Positions 37,267 to 48,687 of a stretch of DNA of 64,000 nt are shown one piece after another. Below the pieces are notes generated by a model. It was not told the DNA's origin. It was given only the letters and a program-made list of their open reading frames with translations, and did no database searches. The first letter of the stretch is position 1, and each line of letters opens with the position of its first letter. Origin of the DNA: Trogon surrucura (taxonomy: Eukaryota > Chordata > Aves > Trogoniformes > Trogonidae); contig CM036618.1 of assembly GCA_020746105.1 (NCBI GenBank), forward strand, positions 19,275,001-19,339,000, written 5' to 3'. The position numbers and the translations under genes were made by a program.

Positions 37267-39059
37267 GGAAGGCAGCAAAAAGCTTAGTATCATCCAGAAA
37301 GGTATTGAGAACAAGGCAAACAGCATTATTTTCCTGCTCTGTGAAACCTCAGTACGTGTAGCCAGATCTTGACTAGTGGTACAGTTCAGGTGTCCACATC
37401 TCAGCAGGACCTCGTGTTGTTAAAAAATTTATCCCTGCATCTATCAAGGGGATGAAGAATTTGCCTTACAAGAGATGGGGGCTCTAATTTCTGATATGAT
37501 AAAGCTGAGTGAGCTTTAAAAAACATGAAGGTGATAAACAAACTGTAAGTTGAATAGTTATTCACCTAAATCAGTAATATTATTTGAAGAGGCACTTGTT
37601 GAAACGAAGGATATGAGTTTAAAACTTAATAAAGAAAATCATTTTTATATAATTGTGCACTGCTAGAATTTGAGACCATGGGAGTTTGTGCAAGTAGACT
37701 GTATTGCAGAGTCCGAAAGGGATTTAGACACGTGTATGAGCAAGAGTCCATAAATAGTTGCTAAGAGATGAGGATGTGATGTCTAGCATTCCTAATTTGG
37801 TGACTGTGGATGTTGGAGAAGTACGAGAACCAGGACAAGAGACCATGGATAAGCCAGCCTTATGCATCACGTATCATTCTGACAGACAAGATACTGGGCA
37901 AGAAGAGCCACTAGTCTGACTCAGGAATGCATACTTATGTTCTCAAAATTATCGCCTATTGACTTCTCGTACAATGAAGCATGCTTTACCCTGTGTCTTC
38001 TGGCATCCATACCCAGCTGCCATAGCTATGTGTTGGAGCGACGTGGAACGACACAGGAGTTGTCAGGTAGGAAGAAGAGCATATTTTGCCTTTAAAAAAG
38101 GCAGTTTTGTCACCTGCTGCTGAGACTGTATTGAAAAGCCTCCAGGTTTGTGTTCACAGTTCCTGCTGTGGCCCAGCCTTCCACCAGTATGGGCACTTCC
38201 AACTAGTATAGCTGATCCCTAGCTAACCAATACTGACTACCAGCTGCTGTTCTCTCCCTGTAGATACACTAAGCAAAATATACTTGTGCAGTATGTTTGC
38301 GCTGACCTGAGGAAGACATCAAGTTTCTAAGCAATTTCTTGTAGAGTGTACTTGCTGTTAAAGTATATTCTTTCAGAAGATGCAGCAGCAGCTTAATTTT
38401 AGATGTCTCTAAGTGTCTGTTTTTCAACTATTGAAAAGGAGAAATAGGATTCTGCAGAGGTGCAGATTCTTCTACATTTCGAATTACGTAGTTTGAAAAC
38501 ACAAACATATTGGGCAACACTGCTCACAATAGCTGACAAGAACCTCTGTTACAGCTATTTTCAGTGCTTCTGGTTCCTGCCCCTGAGCTGATGAAAGCTG
38601 GAACTGGCCATCACGAAGTTATGAAAAGACTGCAGGCTTGTAACAGTCTGGTTTACTTCTCAAATTATTGGAGTCTGTTGGTCTTGTTATCAAGGCAGAA
38701 CAACAGAATAATGGGGTGAAGTTACCAATACGCCCTGACAGCTCAGTGTTATGTGGGTACTGCAGCACAGCAAACCATTTCAATTTGTTTTATGGCCTGC
38801 TTGTCCTTTTGGGCCACTCTGAAGCAGCAGAGCTTTTTTTTTCCCAGACCTTCAGGATTAAGTCAGAGGAGTCCATGGGAATGTGACCTTTTTTTTTTGC
38901 AGGAGAAGGGAGGAGTAACGGAATGTGGAGTAGGCAGGCCAGATCCCGAGGCTGTAAAAATTTATTTTTTATTTCATGATATTTTATTTTCATTGTACAC
39001 ATTCACACACAGAGCCATTTCCCACGGGGACTAAGCCCATTCACTCCAGTGCTGCTAAA

Positions 39060-39607
39060 GCAGGGAGGTGATCATGTCCCTGTACTCGGCTTTGGTGAGG
39101 CCCCATCTTGAATACTGCGTCCAGTTTTGGGCCTCTCACCTCAAGAGGGACATTGAAGTGCTGGAGAGGGTACAGAGATGGGCTGCCAAGCTGGTGAAGG
39201 GCTTAGAACACAAGTGTTATGAGGAAAGGCTGAGGGATCTGGGGCTGTTTAGCCTAGAGGAGATTGAGGGGAGACCTCATGACTCTCTGCAACTACCTGA
39301 AGGGAGGTTGTAGAGAGGCAGGGGTTGGTCTGTTCTCCCAAGTAGAGAACGATAGGATGAGGCGAAATGGAATTAAATTGCGCCAGGGGAGGTTCAGATT
39401 AGATACTAGGAAGAATTTCTATACTGAAAGCCATTGGAACAGGCTGCCCAGGGAGGTGGTAGAGTCGCCATTCCTGGAGGTGTTTAAGAGACGGGTGGGT
39501 GTTGTATAGGGGAGAATCATTTAGCTGGTTGATAGGGCTGGGACAAAGGCTGGACTCGATGATCTTCTCGGTCTCTTCCAGCTGATGCGATTCTATGATT
39601 CTATGAT
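39060..39607 (+). mobile_element. CR1 fragment abutting the CMPK2 promoter
   Basis: Encodes broken CR1 C-terminal reading frames ([59 protein letters not shown]). It ends in GATTCTATGATTCTATGAT, the CR1 3' octamer repeat. The 3' end is about 100 bp from the ISRE-like element of CMPK2. Confidence 0.88.
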
Positions 39608-39707
39608 AAAGCGGGACAGGGAGGCAGAGAACCCGCCCCTCCGACGAGCAACCCTTCCCTACCAGCCTTTTCCCCAGTAGCCAGCCGCTTTCCCGGCCGC
39701 CGGGGTT

Positions 39708-39720
39708 AGTTTCGTTTCCC
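39708..39720 (+). promoter_or_regulatory. ISRE-like element of CMPK2
   Basis: AGTTTCGTTTCCC (reverse GGGAAACGAAACT) is one mismatch from the ISRE GGAAANNGAAACT. It lies about 100 bp upstream of the CMPK2 ATG and shares AGTTTCGTTT with the RSAD2 element. CMPK2 is a known interferon-stimulated gene. Confidence 0.7.
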
Positions 39721-39818
39721 GCTGGCTCCTCCTCCCGCCTCTCCCCCTCCATCTCCTTCGCCCTTTTCCTCTCGTCTCTCCCTCCCCTCGCCCAAGCCGG
39801 CCCCGGTTCTCGGTGGCG

Positions 39819-39914
39819 ATGCTGCTCCGCTGCGCCCCGGGTTCGCCGGGCCCGCAGCCCCTCCGCCGCGTCCTGCCGCCCGCCGCCCCCGCCGTCCGCG
39901 CCCGCCTGCGGGAG
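39819..39914 (+). CDS. CMPK2: CMPK2 exon 1 (32 codons)
   Basis: Encodes [12 protein letters not shown]... through VRARLRE, phase 0, donor GTGAGC. It is rich in Arg, Pro and Leu, with Glu32 the only acidic residue, consistent with mitochondrial targeting. The corresponding mammalian exon is several times longer. Confidence 0.8.
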
Positions 39915-42900
39915 GTGAGCGCCCGCCGGGGCTGCGGGGACGGAGGGGACGGCTGTTCCAGCTTCGCGGGGTGAGCGGGGAAGGAGGGTGCGCGGTCGGC
40001 GTGAAGGGGGTTACATCTCTCCTTTGCAGTGCGCAGCGCGGATCCCGGAGGCCAGAGCGGTGCTGGACCTGCTGGAGAAATGTCCTGAGCAGCAGAAGAA
40101 AGGAGGATTTCCCGTCGTGGTTTTTGAGGGCTTGGATGCCACAGGTAAGAGTCGAAGGGCTGTGGATGAGAAATTGGTGGAAAGAGCCACTGCTATGGCT
40201 TTCAGCCGGGCTTAAAAATTAAAAAAAAAATTTAAAAAATCCTGGAAACCTGCGACAGATTTGAAAGAATTAAATTATAAATACGAGTCTGTCATGAGTC
40301 TGTTGGAACAGGTCCAGAGGAGGGCCACAAAGATAATAAGGGTATTGGAACTCTCCTGTGAAGATACGCTGAGAGAGTTGGGGTTGTTCAGCCTGGAGAA
40401 GAGAAGGCTCCTGAAGGGGGCTATGGGAAAGCTGGGGAGGAATTGTTTACAAGGAAATGTAGTGGTAGGACAATGGCCATGGTTTTAAACTGGAGCAGGG
40501 TAGATTTAGGTTAGACGTTAGGAAGAAGTTCTTTACTATGAGGGTGGTGAGATACTGGAACATGTTGCCCAGGGAAGTGGTGGGTGCCTCCTCCCTGGCA
40601 GTGTTCAAGGCCGGGCTGGATGGGGCTTTGAGCAACCTGCTCTAGTGGGAGGTGTCCCTGCCCATGGCAGGGGTTTGAAGCTAGATGATCTTTAAGCTCA
40701 TTTCCAGCTCAAACTATTCTATGTTTCTCCTACTTGTACAAGATGTAACAGCATATGCTAATTTTCATTCAGTGAATGAATTCCTTATCTGTGTAAATGA
40801 CATAATACAGAGACTGGAGTATTGGAAATTAAATTTCTTGTGCAGGTGGTGAAACATGTTTTTACCAGACAGTTTTCATCCACATGAATTATGACCCAGA
40901 AAAACACTGTGAATGGATATACAGAGATATTGACATGCATTTAAGGGAGTGAAGACCGAAAGCTGAGAAGAAGGAGGGGTGGAGGGCCCCGAGGGTGGTA
41001 CAAAACCTTGTCAGAAGATACCCAGGTTACATAGTCGGCTGTCAGAACATGTGCTCCAAGTGAAGAGATAGGAGCATTTTCCAATTTTTAAAATTTGGTT
41101 GTATCTGACATTTTATATAACAAATGTTTCCTTCTGTAAATGAAATGCAGGCAAAACCACTGTAACCCAGTCTGTTAAGGAGACCCTGAACGGCATTCTG
41201 CTAAGGTCCCCACCAGCTTGCATCAGCCAGTGGAGGACAGTATTTGATAATGAGCCAACACCTATCAAAAGAGCGTTTTATGCTGCGGGCAACTACATTC
41301 TTGCTTCAGAAATTGCAAAAGCATCCACTCAGGCACCTGTGATCATAGACAGGTTTGTATATTTAAGAAGCCCTCCTGTATCAGTGCCATCATACAGTTG
41401 CTGAGTGTCGTAAGCAGAAGTTGTCCATGATAGTCTCTGAGTGTCTTCTTTCTTAGTTTTTTTCTCTTTTTTTTCTGTTTGTTTGGGGTTTTTTTTGTAA
41501 ATGCTACTTTGCAGGTAGCCAGATAGATATTAAATCTTCTGAAGAGTAATAGTTAGGATAACAGTGAGATGCGGCACGTCCATCAGCATAATACTCGTAA
41601 CTGGACCAAGAACACCTGAAAGGTGTTACATCTTCGGTTGGGAATAATGGAGGCATGGACTTTGCGGCCTGAACAAAACCAGGGCTCTGTAACAAACCTG
41701 AGAAGAATGAGGGCTGCTCATCATGGCTGTCTATAAGATGCCTCTGAAATATCGATGGATTAGAATGGCTCAGTTTTAGCCAGACTTACTCTCTGAGTGT
41801 GAAAAGCCAGAAGTATACTTTCCCTTTTTTTGGTTTTGTTTATGTGATTTCTTGTTTTCACTAACTCTATAGGCAACTTTTGGTATTACTCTTAATAAAG
41901 AAAGTCTAGGTGTGCTTTGAAACCCCTGACTTGTTTCAGAAGATGTACTGTAACCTTCCCCCACAACACACCTATTCATAAGTTGTTTGCATGTGTGTAA
42001 GTGCTGTTTTAAACTAGCCTCAAGAACACTAAAATATATAAAACACATGGCCTCATAGAGTAGGGAATGTTAAATACAAGTGAAATGCATAACCATTAAT
42101 AAACTCTGTCTTCATTCACGTGTGGTTCAAGACTGCATCTTCTCTACCAAATCTGTTGCATGATGTAGGATGGGAAACACAAAAAAGGGACACAGTACTG
42201 GAATTTGACGTATAATGTAATTCTTCTGTTGACCTCTCTCATTATATAAGAAGACTTTCTTTCGATGGAGTATCTGGGACACTATTTGCATAGTGTATAT
42301 CTTCTGCTGTATGTTTTAATTAATAATTCACAATAATTCTGAATATTATGTTGAGTATTATCGCTCTGTTAAGAAACAATGGATGGCACAGAACTGTTTT
42401 TTTAATATTTCCTTTCAAAGTCGGTGTCACCTACCTTGTCTTTATTGCACGTGTCTTTATAGTGACACCTCTCACCTATATTACTGAAGAATTTGTGCCC
42501 TCTCTCCATTCTGTATTTTCCTGACAGATACTGGCACAGCACAGCAGCCTACACAATTGCCACTGAAATAAATGGGAAAGTTCAAGATCTTCCACCAGCT
42601 CATGATGAGGTGTACCAGTGGCCTGAGGATCTGCTTAAACCCGATCTCGTTCTTCTCCTTACTGTTGACCCTGAGGAACGAATCCGGAGACTTCAGCATC
42701 GGGGTCTGGAGAAAACAAAGGAGGAAGCTGAGTTGGAAGCTAACAGCTTGTTTCGCCAAAGGTACACTTTAATGAGTAATAGGAAGATGGAGGCAATCTT
42801 GCCTCCTGTAGCATCAGTAGCAAATGTCCTACTGGCATTACTGGAACAAGTATTTCCTATATCTAAGCTTTTGGTTTGAGTTTTTTTTGAAAGGATCTGT

Positions 42901-44636
42901 GACTGACGAGTGTAAATTCTGACACTTGTGACTGAAAGTATTTGAAAGCTGCAGGTGAAGTACTTCATTCTTCTGCAAAGGAGCTTTGAGTTAAAGTACT
43001 TGTATTTTACTATTTGCTGCTTTCATTGTAGCACCTTTCTGAGGTAATGAAGAAGTGATACCTAAACATTCCAGAACTGAGAGACAAGAAGTTGAAATAC
43101 ACAGCTTCCCCAGAGGAATCTTGAACTGAATACCAGATTAAGAGAATAAGATTTAGATCTTCTCTTGTAGATCTCTTAAGTTATTCTAAGTGTCTCAGGT
43201 CTGAATATAGTGAACACATTTAGTTGAGCCTTTGAAGTGATTCACCTCATCACCCACTTGGAGCTCAGTGATCTCATCATAAGTATCTAGAGCCGTTTGA
43301 TGTGATCTGAGATGTCTGCACAAGGCTGGCAGATATGATGCAGAATTTGCAGCCACTTTCTGGATCAGCAGCTGGAAGCTAAATGAGGTAGTCTAGAGCA
43401 TCTCAAGCAGTACTAGACACATTTGCTTAAGCAACTGAATTCCACCGCAGGTATCCTACTAGACTTGCTGTCTAGGCTCTGCTAAATGTATTGAGTAGAT
43501 CATCATTGTCTACAGTGGAAACTTAAATACCTAAGTACTTGTGTTGATACCTCAGTATAGACACCTGAATGTCCCTGTCTGTATCTAAAAATTGCAAAGC
43601 TGGAAACTTCCTCTAGGGTTTTGACATATCTGGTGATTATACACCTTAAAAATATTCATTACTTAATTCTGACAGAAACTCTGTGCGGATGTATGGTTCA
43701 TGCAGTGGGACCTGCAGAGGGATGGGTGAACCAGGGAACATGCTGCCATTTAAGGATCTTCCACGTCTTAATTCTGATACTTCATATTCCCATCAGAAAA
43801 CCTTTGGTTATTTCTACTTTTTAATTATGTCAGCCTGTGTGTGAGAACATCCAGAATCTTGCTTGATTTGTCTTATGACATGCTGCCTGAATGCTTTGCA
43901 TTATTGATTGTGGGAGCATAGAAAGTTATATTCATATCCTCACAGGCTAGATGTGGGAGAGTTCTGTATTATGAGAAGGCTTATAGTTTATGCAATGAGG
44001 TTTTCATCCTGTATTTCATCCTGATATTCGTCTGGTTAGCAGAGTTGATCAGAGTACAGGGTTGAACGATGTGTTGACTCTGTAATCTAGTGACTCAAAG
44101 CTGAGATCACTCAGTGAGCACACCTACACAATACCATGTCGTATAGTTCAGAGACATCTTAGTGGGCTCTGAATAAATTAATTCAGGTGTTAGAAGCAGG
44201 CTGTCCACTGCACTGCTGTACCAGACTGTATCCAGTGCTAAGCTGTAAAGAAAGAAATGCGTTAATGCCATGCCATGTGAATACGGATAGAGCTCTGGGA
44301 ATCAGTGTCAAGGCAATTGTGTGCTTTGAGGTGTGCATTGTGATTGTTTCTAATGATTTATTGCTCTTTGCCATAGATTTCATTCTTAGCTACATACTAG
44401 ATTTTTTTTCCCCAGTGTCTCTGCAGTATGAACGCTTTCTTCTGAGACTGATGACTAATGCCATTTCATATGCCTGCAATTTGAATTTTTGTTTCTCTTA
44501 TTTTGTTTTACATAGAGTTGAAGAGTCATACAGAAGGATGATGAATCCTGCATGCCAAGAGGTTGATGCCAGCCCCTCCAAGGAAGAGGTTCTCAAGACA
44601 GTGTTACAGCTAATTAAGAAACACTGTGCTTTCTGA
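39819..44636 (+). CDS. CMPK2: UMP-CMP kinase 2, mitochondrial, five coding exons
   Basis: CMPK2 phosphorylates CMP, UMP and dCMP in mitochondria, supplying pyrimidine nucleotides, and is interferon-induced with viperin. Exons 39819-39914, 40030-40144, 41151-41352, 42528-42761 and 44516-44636 join to 768 nt (255 residues plus stop) with GT-AG junctions. Residues 1-32 are Arg-rich with a single acidic residue, at position 32, like a mitochondrial presequence. The thymidylate-kinase-like fold follows: P-loop GLDATGKT at 66-73, DRYWHS at 137-142, and the lid [13 protein letters not shown] at about 196-208. The ATG at 39819 is the first in a frame open only from a TAG at 39678-39680. Mammalian CMPK2 is about 450 residues; the large N-terminal region before IPEARAVLD is missing here. 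This may be real loss or a collapsed GC-rich assembly. Confidence 0.94.
40030..40144 (+). CDS. CMPK2: CMPK2 exon 2
   Basis: Begins after TTTGCAG and encodes [15 protein letters not shown] and the start of the P-loop (FEGLDATG). The donor GTAAGA splits the glycine codon of the P-loop. Confidence 0.93.
40292..40724 (+). mobile_element. CR1 fragment in CMPK2 intron 2
   Basis: GTCTGTTGGAACAGGTCCAG ... AGGAAGAAGTTCTTTACTAT ... GAGCAACCTGCTCTAG ... is the CR1 C-terminal region and 3'UTR. It is sense to CMPK2 and starts about 150 bp after the exon 2 donor. Confidence 0.85.
41151..41352 (+). CDS. CMPK2: CMPK2 exon 3
   Basis: Completes the P-loop (GKTT) and runs through [11 protein letters not shown] and [13 protein letters not shown] to PVIIDR. 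The acceptor is AAATGCAG and the donor GTTTGT. Confidence 0.95.
42528..42761 (+). CDS. CMPK2: CMPK2 exon 4
   Basis: Encodes [32 protein letters not shown] and the lid segment. The acceptor is CCTGACAG and the donor GTACAC. The frame stays open about 39 codons into intron 4. Confidence 0.95.
44516..44636 (+). CDS. CMPK2: CMPK2 exon 5 (terminal coding exon)
   Basis: Follows a T-rich tract and TTACATAG. It encodes [20 protein letters not shown] and the final helix, ending in TGA at 44634-44636. Confidence 0.94.
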
Positions 44637-45650
44637 AAGCTGCGTAATAGCACTTAAAAGATACAGTTTATTGCCTTTCTGGTTTTGGTACCTGAAAATG
44701 CACTGTGATGTGTTTTGTCCCACAGAAAAATCTTCTCTTTCCAGTGTTGACAATAACCTGTGCAGATTATCTGTTTCACCATTGCCTACTGTACTTTTCT
44801 GTATAAGGCAAAATACTGCTCATGTTATTCATCACTCCTAGAAAGCCACAAACATACTACAGTTATATATGAAGTACCTCAGAGTGTTCTCTGACACTGA
44901 CATTTCATGTCGCATCTTTATCACCAGGAGAACTAGCTCCAGCATCCGTTGTGTACCAGAATTCACTGGACTGCAGCAGGAGCATTAGGTGCCCAAGAAG
45001 TGGCTGGAATCCAGTGGTCCAGTGTTGTTTACTAGAATAGAGGAGGAGCAGCTGCTGCTGTGATGGGCATCCCAGAAAAAATGTCATGAGGACCAGTAAG
45101 CATCTAGGTCTCTAAGTACTGAAGTCCAAGCCCATCAACATCTGCAGCTGAAATATCAATTCATTTCAGAGGGAAACAGCAGAATGCTGTCATAGAAATA
45201 GAGACCTGAGTAGAAGGTGAAATTAAACATATTTTATAAATTATTGCCAAAATATTTTTCTACAAAGGTTCTCTCTCCTCTTAATATTTGTTAATGTGAG
45301 TTTGTGTTCTTTTGAGAGAATGTGAAATGAAAAACCGCAGAGAATCTTCGCAGTGGGAATAACTGTACCTTTTCACTTCACCTGTTCTTTTCTTATGTGA
45401 GTTTTTGCACATGATGGATGTGAAAGCAGGCTTATTTTTACATATGTTATTTTCACTGTTGTTACCCTTAAATGTAAAACTAAACATATGGATAAGCCTC
45501 TGTGGGGTCAGAAATGAAGTGCAGATGCAGAAAGAACATAACTAAAATGTAAATTTGATTTAAACCACTATTTTTTACTTACTTTACTTTCTGAAGCAAG
45601 TGCAATTATCAATGAATCTGTCCTGTAAATAAAAATGTACTTGGTACTAG
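44637..45650 (+). other. CMPK2: Probable 3'UTR of CMPK2
   Basis: About 1 kb downstream of the stop with no other gene. ATTAAA at 45222-45227 and AATAAA at 45628-45633 are candidate signals. The second is followed by T- and GT-containing sequence and is preferred. Confidence 0.5.
45628..45633 (+). terminator. Candidate polyadenylation signal for CMPK2
   Basis: AATAAA about 1 kb after the CMPK2 stop codon, followed by TTGGTACTAGAGTTTCTGT, which resembles a GU-rich downstream element. Confidence 0.5.
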
Positions 45651-47106
45651 AGTTTCTGTATTCAATCTGTATATGCAAGACAATAGGAAGAAAAACTTCT
45701 AAAAATATGTTTTATTCATGCGTTGTTTTGTGAGTATATGCTATTAATATAGTGCATTTATACATACTAGTATAATATGGTGTATTATTTGCATAACAGT
45801 AGCCTTGGGATTTGCCATACTTGCAGACTGAATATACATAGTTATAAGTGCTCCACTTATTTTAGAAATTGTGAAGCATTCAGATATTCAGTCCTGGATA
45901 TAGGAAATTCACATGTAGAGGGAATCACTGCCTGTTTTTTGATGCTGAGTTCTTAAAAGTGTAGGTTTGTATTTAAAAGTGCTGGTATATATGCACTGAG
46001 TGCCGTCAGGCACTTAATTACACACATGCAGTAGATTTTCACAGCCCACGTTTTTCTTTAACCCAGAGCTACTCAGAAGGTCTATCTAATAGAACAGAAG
46101 AACAAGATAGACAAGATCACTGTTCCCTTTGTTACGTCTTCATTAAAGGTCTTCAAGAGGTTATGTGCCACATGCAGGGTGATAATGTACTTAATTCCTC
46201 TTATACTTCCCTTTTTTTTTGTGGCATTTTTGCCACATTTTTGCCCACAGTGTCTAAAAAGACTGTGCTATCACTTGAATTTCCATTTGTGACAAACATA
46301 GAAGCTTGTCACTGGCTGCTGAAATGCAGGCAGGTCTCGGAGAGGAGCACCAGGAATACACACGAATGCTGGCCATCACATACCCAGAAAGAGCATTACC
46401 AGCTTCATGTGTTCAACTGTTTTGCTGGGCAGTTAGAAGCCCATAAGACATCAAGAGTTTGGTTTCAGTGTTTAAAAGACCTGCAGCTCCAAATATTTCC
46501 ATGCAGATTCAGAAGCTTAGGCTGTTTCTTGGTAGAGAAAACTGTTTTTTCTGCAGCTTTGGTGCGTGATTATTGCGTAAGAATGGGAGGCTGACCCATG
46601 GCACAGGCTGACCCGTGACCACCAGCAGTCCCAAGCGTGGTCAGCCCCCGGAGCACCCCTGCTTACCTGCAGCCAGTCCATTTGGGAGCCCAGACTAGCA
46701 AAGGCAAAGGTTCCTCCCTGTCAGTTGTCCTCAGGGAAGAGGATGTGCCAAAGCCTGTTTCTCACTACCGCAGCAAATTTAGTAGCTTGATAGTTTAGTG
46801 ATTGACCAGTGCAGATCTAGCTTTAGGACATGATCCTGCAAAGATGCTGATACTACAGTCCTCAGAGCCACCTGCGGTGTTAGGCCAGTAAAGCGCACAC
46901 ACAGCAACTAATTTCAAGCCTCTCAATAGTTCTGTTAAAGTCAGTGAATCCGACCCTTACTGAACAATATATGTCATTTGTAAAGTCCAGATGTTTCTTG
47001 AAATATGAAACAGTATCTTTATTGGCCCAAGTTAAGCTTTGTGTACTTTCTAGTTACTAAAAAAAGTCTCCAAGCGTTTTAGGTGAGGGAATTTTACAAG
47101 AAATGG

Positions 47107-47160
47107 TATTTTATTTTATTTTATTTTATTTTATTTTATTTTATTTTATTTTATTTTATA
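47107..47160. repeat. (TTTTA)n pentanucleotide microsatellite
   Basis: About eleven near-perfect TTTTA units. Confidence 0.93.
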
Positions 47161-48650
47161 GAACTCACCATAGTATTTCAAGCACATTTTTTCTGTTTTT
47201 TTTTAATCTCATTTGCTTCCATTTTTTTTTTGGTCTAGAGGGGAATAGATGCCTAAGTAAAATGATATTCAGTTGCCTAAACATAGACATTCACAGCCAG
47301 TTAGTCTCCCTAAGGTATCCGAGATGTCTGCGTGAGGCTGCCAGATATGACACGAGACATTTGGTCGAGCTGCTGATCTGCAGAGTGGCAGCTGGAGGCC
47401 TGCAGGGATACCATATGGTGCCTAAAATGGCACTATTCACCCATTTAAGCAGGGAGAGGGTTAGAACGCAGCAGTGCAGACTCTTTGGGCTGTGCCTGTA
47501 TTAGCAGGTGGCCTGGAACAAGCAGGGCAGATTGTAGCACAGAAGACCTGGCGCAGAAGGCCCAGTGTGTGCTCTCCATGTACTTCAGAGCTTTGTGTCA
47601 GAACAGCTCTAATCTGGCCTCATTGACTGATCTCGTGTTAGTGGCTGTAGTGCACTAAGTGTGCTGCTACAGTAGAGCTTTTGGTTTAGCTGTCTGGATG
47701 TAGTCCAGTTTACAGATGCTGGGACTGCTCCACAACATGAAGCAAAGCGTGGCAAAGAGTGGCCAGGAGGAATGCTTCAGAAGAGCTTTCCTGATCCAAG
47801 CTGAAATGCTAATATGGATGTATTACATAGATGTGCTGCGGAAACAATACATATCTCTTGGAAAGGTTTCCTTGGAGCCAAAACAGTCTTTGGGTCTGGT
47901 TTCCTCAGTGTCCTGATCGAGGGCTAATTTGGAACATGCTACGGCTCCTTTTGATCCATGTTCCCAGGTTTCCTGCTGGGGATAACCACAGAATAGGAGC
48001 AGGGAAGAAGAGTGGATTTTGGTGCGTACTTGGCCCCATCCTGCTGTAACATTGCGTGTAGTCATGGTACTCATCCTGCGTTGGGAGTAGTAAGTGCTGC
48101 TGTCAGCTTGAGAGGTGAGGAAACCACTTGTAAGCAAATACCAAGCTTCAGTAAGGCTGATGTTCAGTCATTCCTCTCCCAAAAATAAAAGTTTGCAAGA
48201 CAAAAGTTAATTCCTCAAAATCAGATGCTAGGAGGTGACATACAAGCTCTTTCAGAAGACACGATTCTCCATTGCAGCTAATGGATCGTAATCATGATTT
48301 TACCATTATCATTCTGTAGACATATCAAGCAACTTCATATACAAACTGATATTTTTTCAATATTGATATTTTCACTGTGCTGAATGCCTAAAACTAACAC
48401 ATGATAGCTAGGGAGGACAGTTTTTCACCAGGTTTTCTTCACTGTTCTGTATTTTGTGTCTTTTTCCCATAACATTACCAACTTCTGGAAATCTGCCTAA
48501 AAATGTGCATGTTGCCTCCACTACCAAGGCCTGACAGTTTCAGAGGCAGGAGAGTCTGGACACTCCGTGGGACTTTGATGGAAGGAAAAATGTCTCTCTT
48601 CAAGCCCAGGATAAACAAAGGCTCCAAAGAATTTTTGTTTTTGTTTTCAA

Positions 48651-48653
48651 TTC

Positions 48654-48685
<32 letters not shown>
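48651..48685. repeat. Poly-T / poly-A run
   Basis: A run of about 25 T followed directly by about 8 A. Confidence 0.85.

Positions 48686-48687
<2 letters not shown>

Larger units (their letters stand above)
33960..39059. other. Intergenic interval between divergent RSAD2 and CMPK2
   Basis: About 5 kb with no gene I can support. Contents seen: a possible IRF site at 35004, a T-rich run near 36355, a 24-A run at 37243-37266, and otherwise unremarkable AT-rich sequence. Any enhancer of the interferon locus would be expected here, but the sequence alone does not show one. Confidence 0.6.
39620..40020. promoter_or_regulatory. CpG-rich promoter of CMPK2
   Basis: GC- and CpG-rich block with pyrimidine-rich CTCC tracts surrounding CMPK2 exon 1. 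No TATA box is visible. Its left edge coincides with the end of a CR1 element at 39607. Confidence 0.7.

Noticed and set aside
47103-47504. 133-codon frame starting in the (TTTTA)n repeat
   Set aside because: The first part is microsatellite-encoded FILFY repeats and the rest has no recognisable domain.
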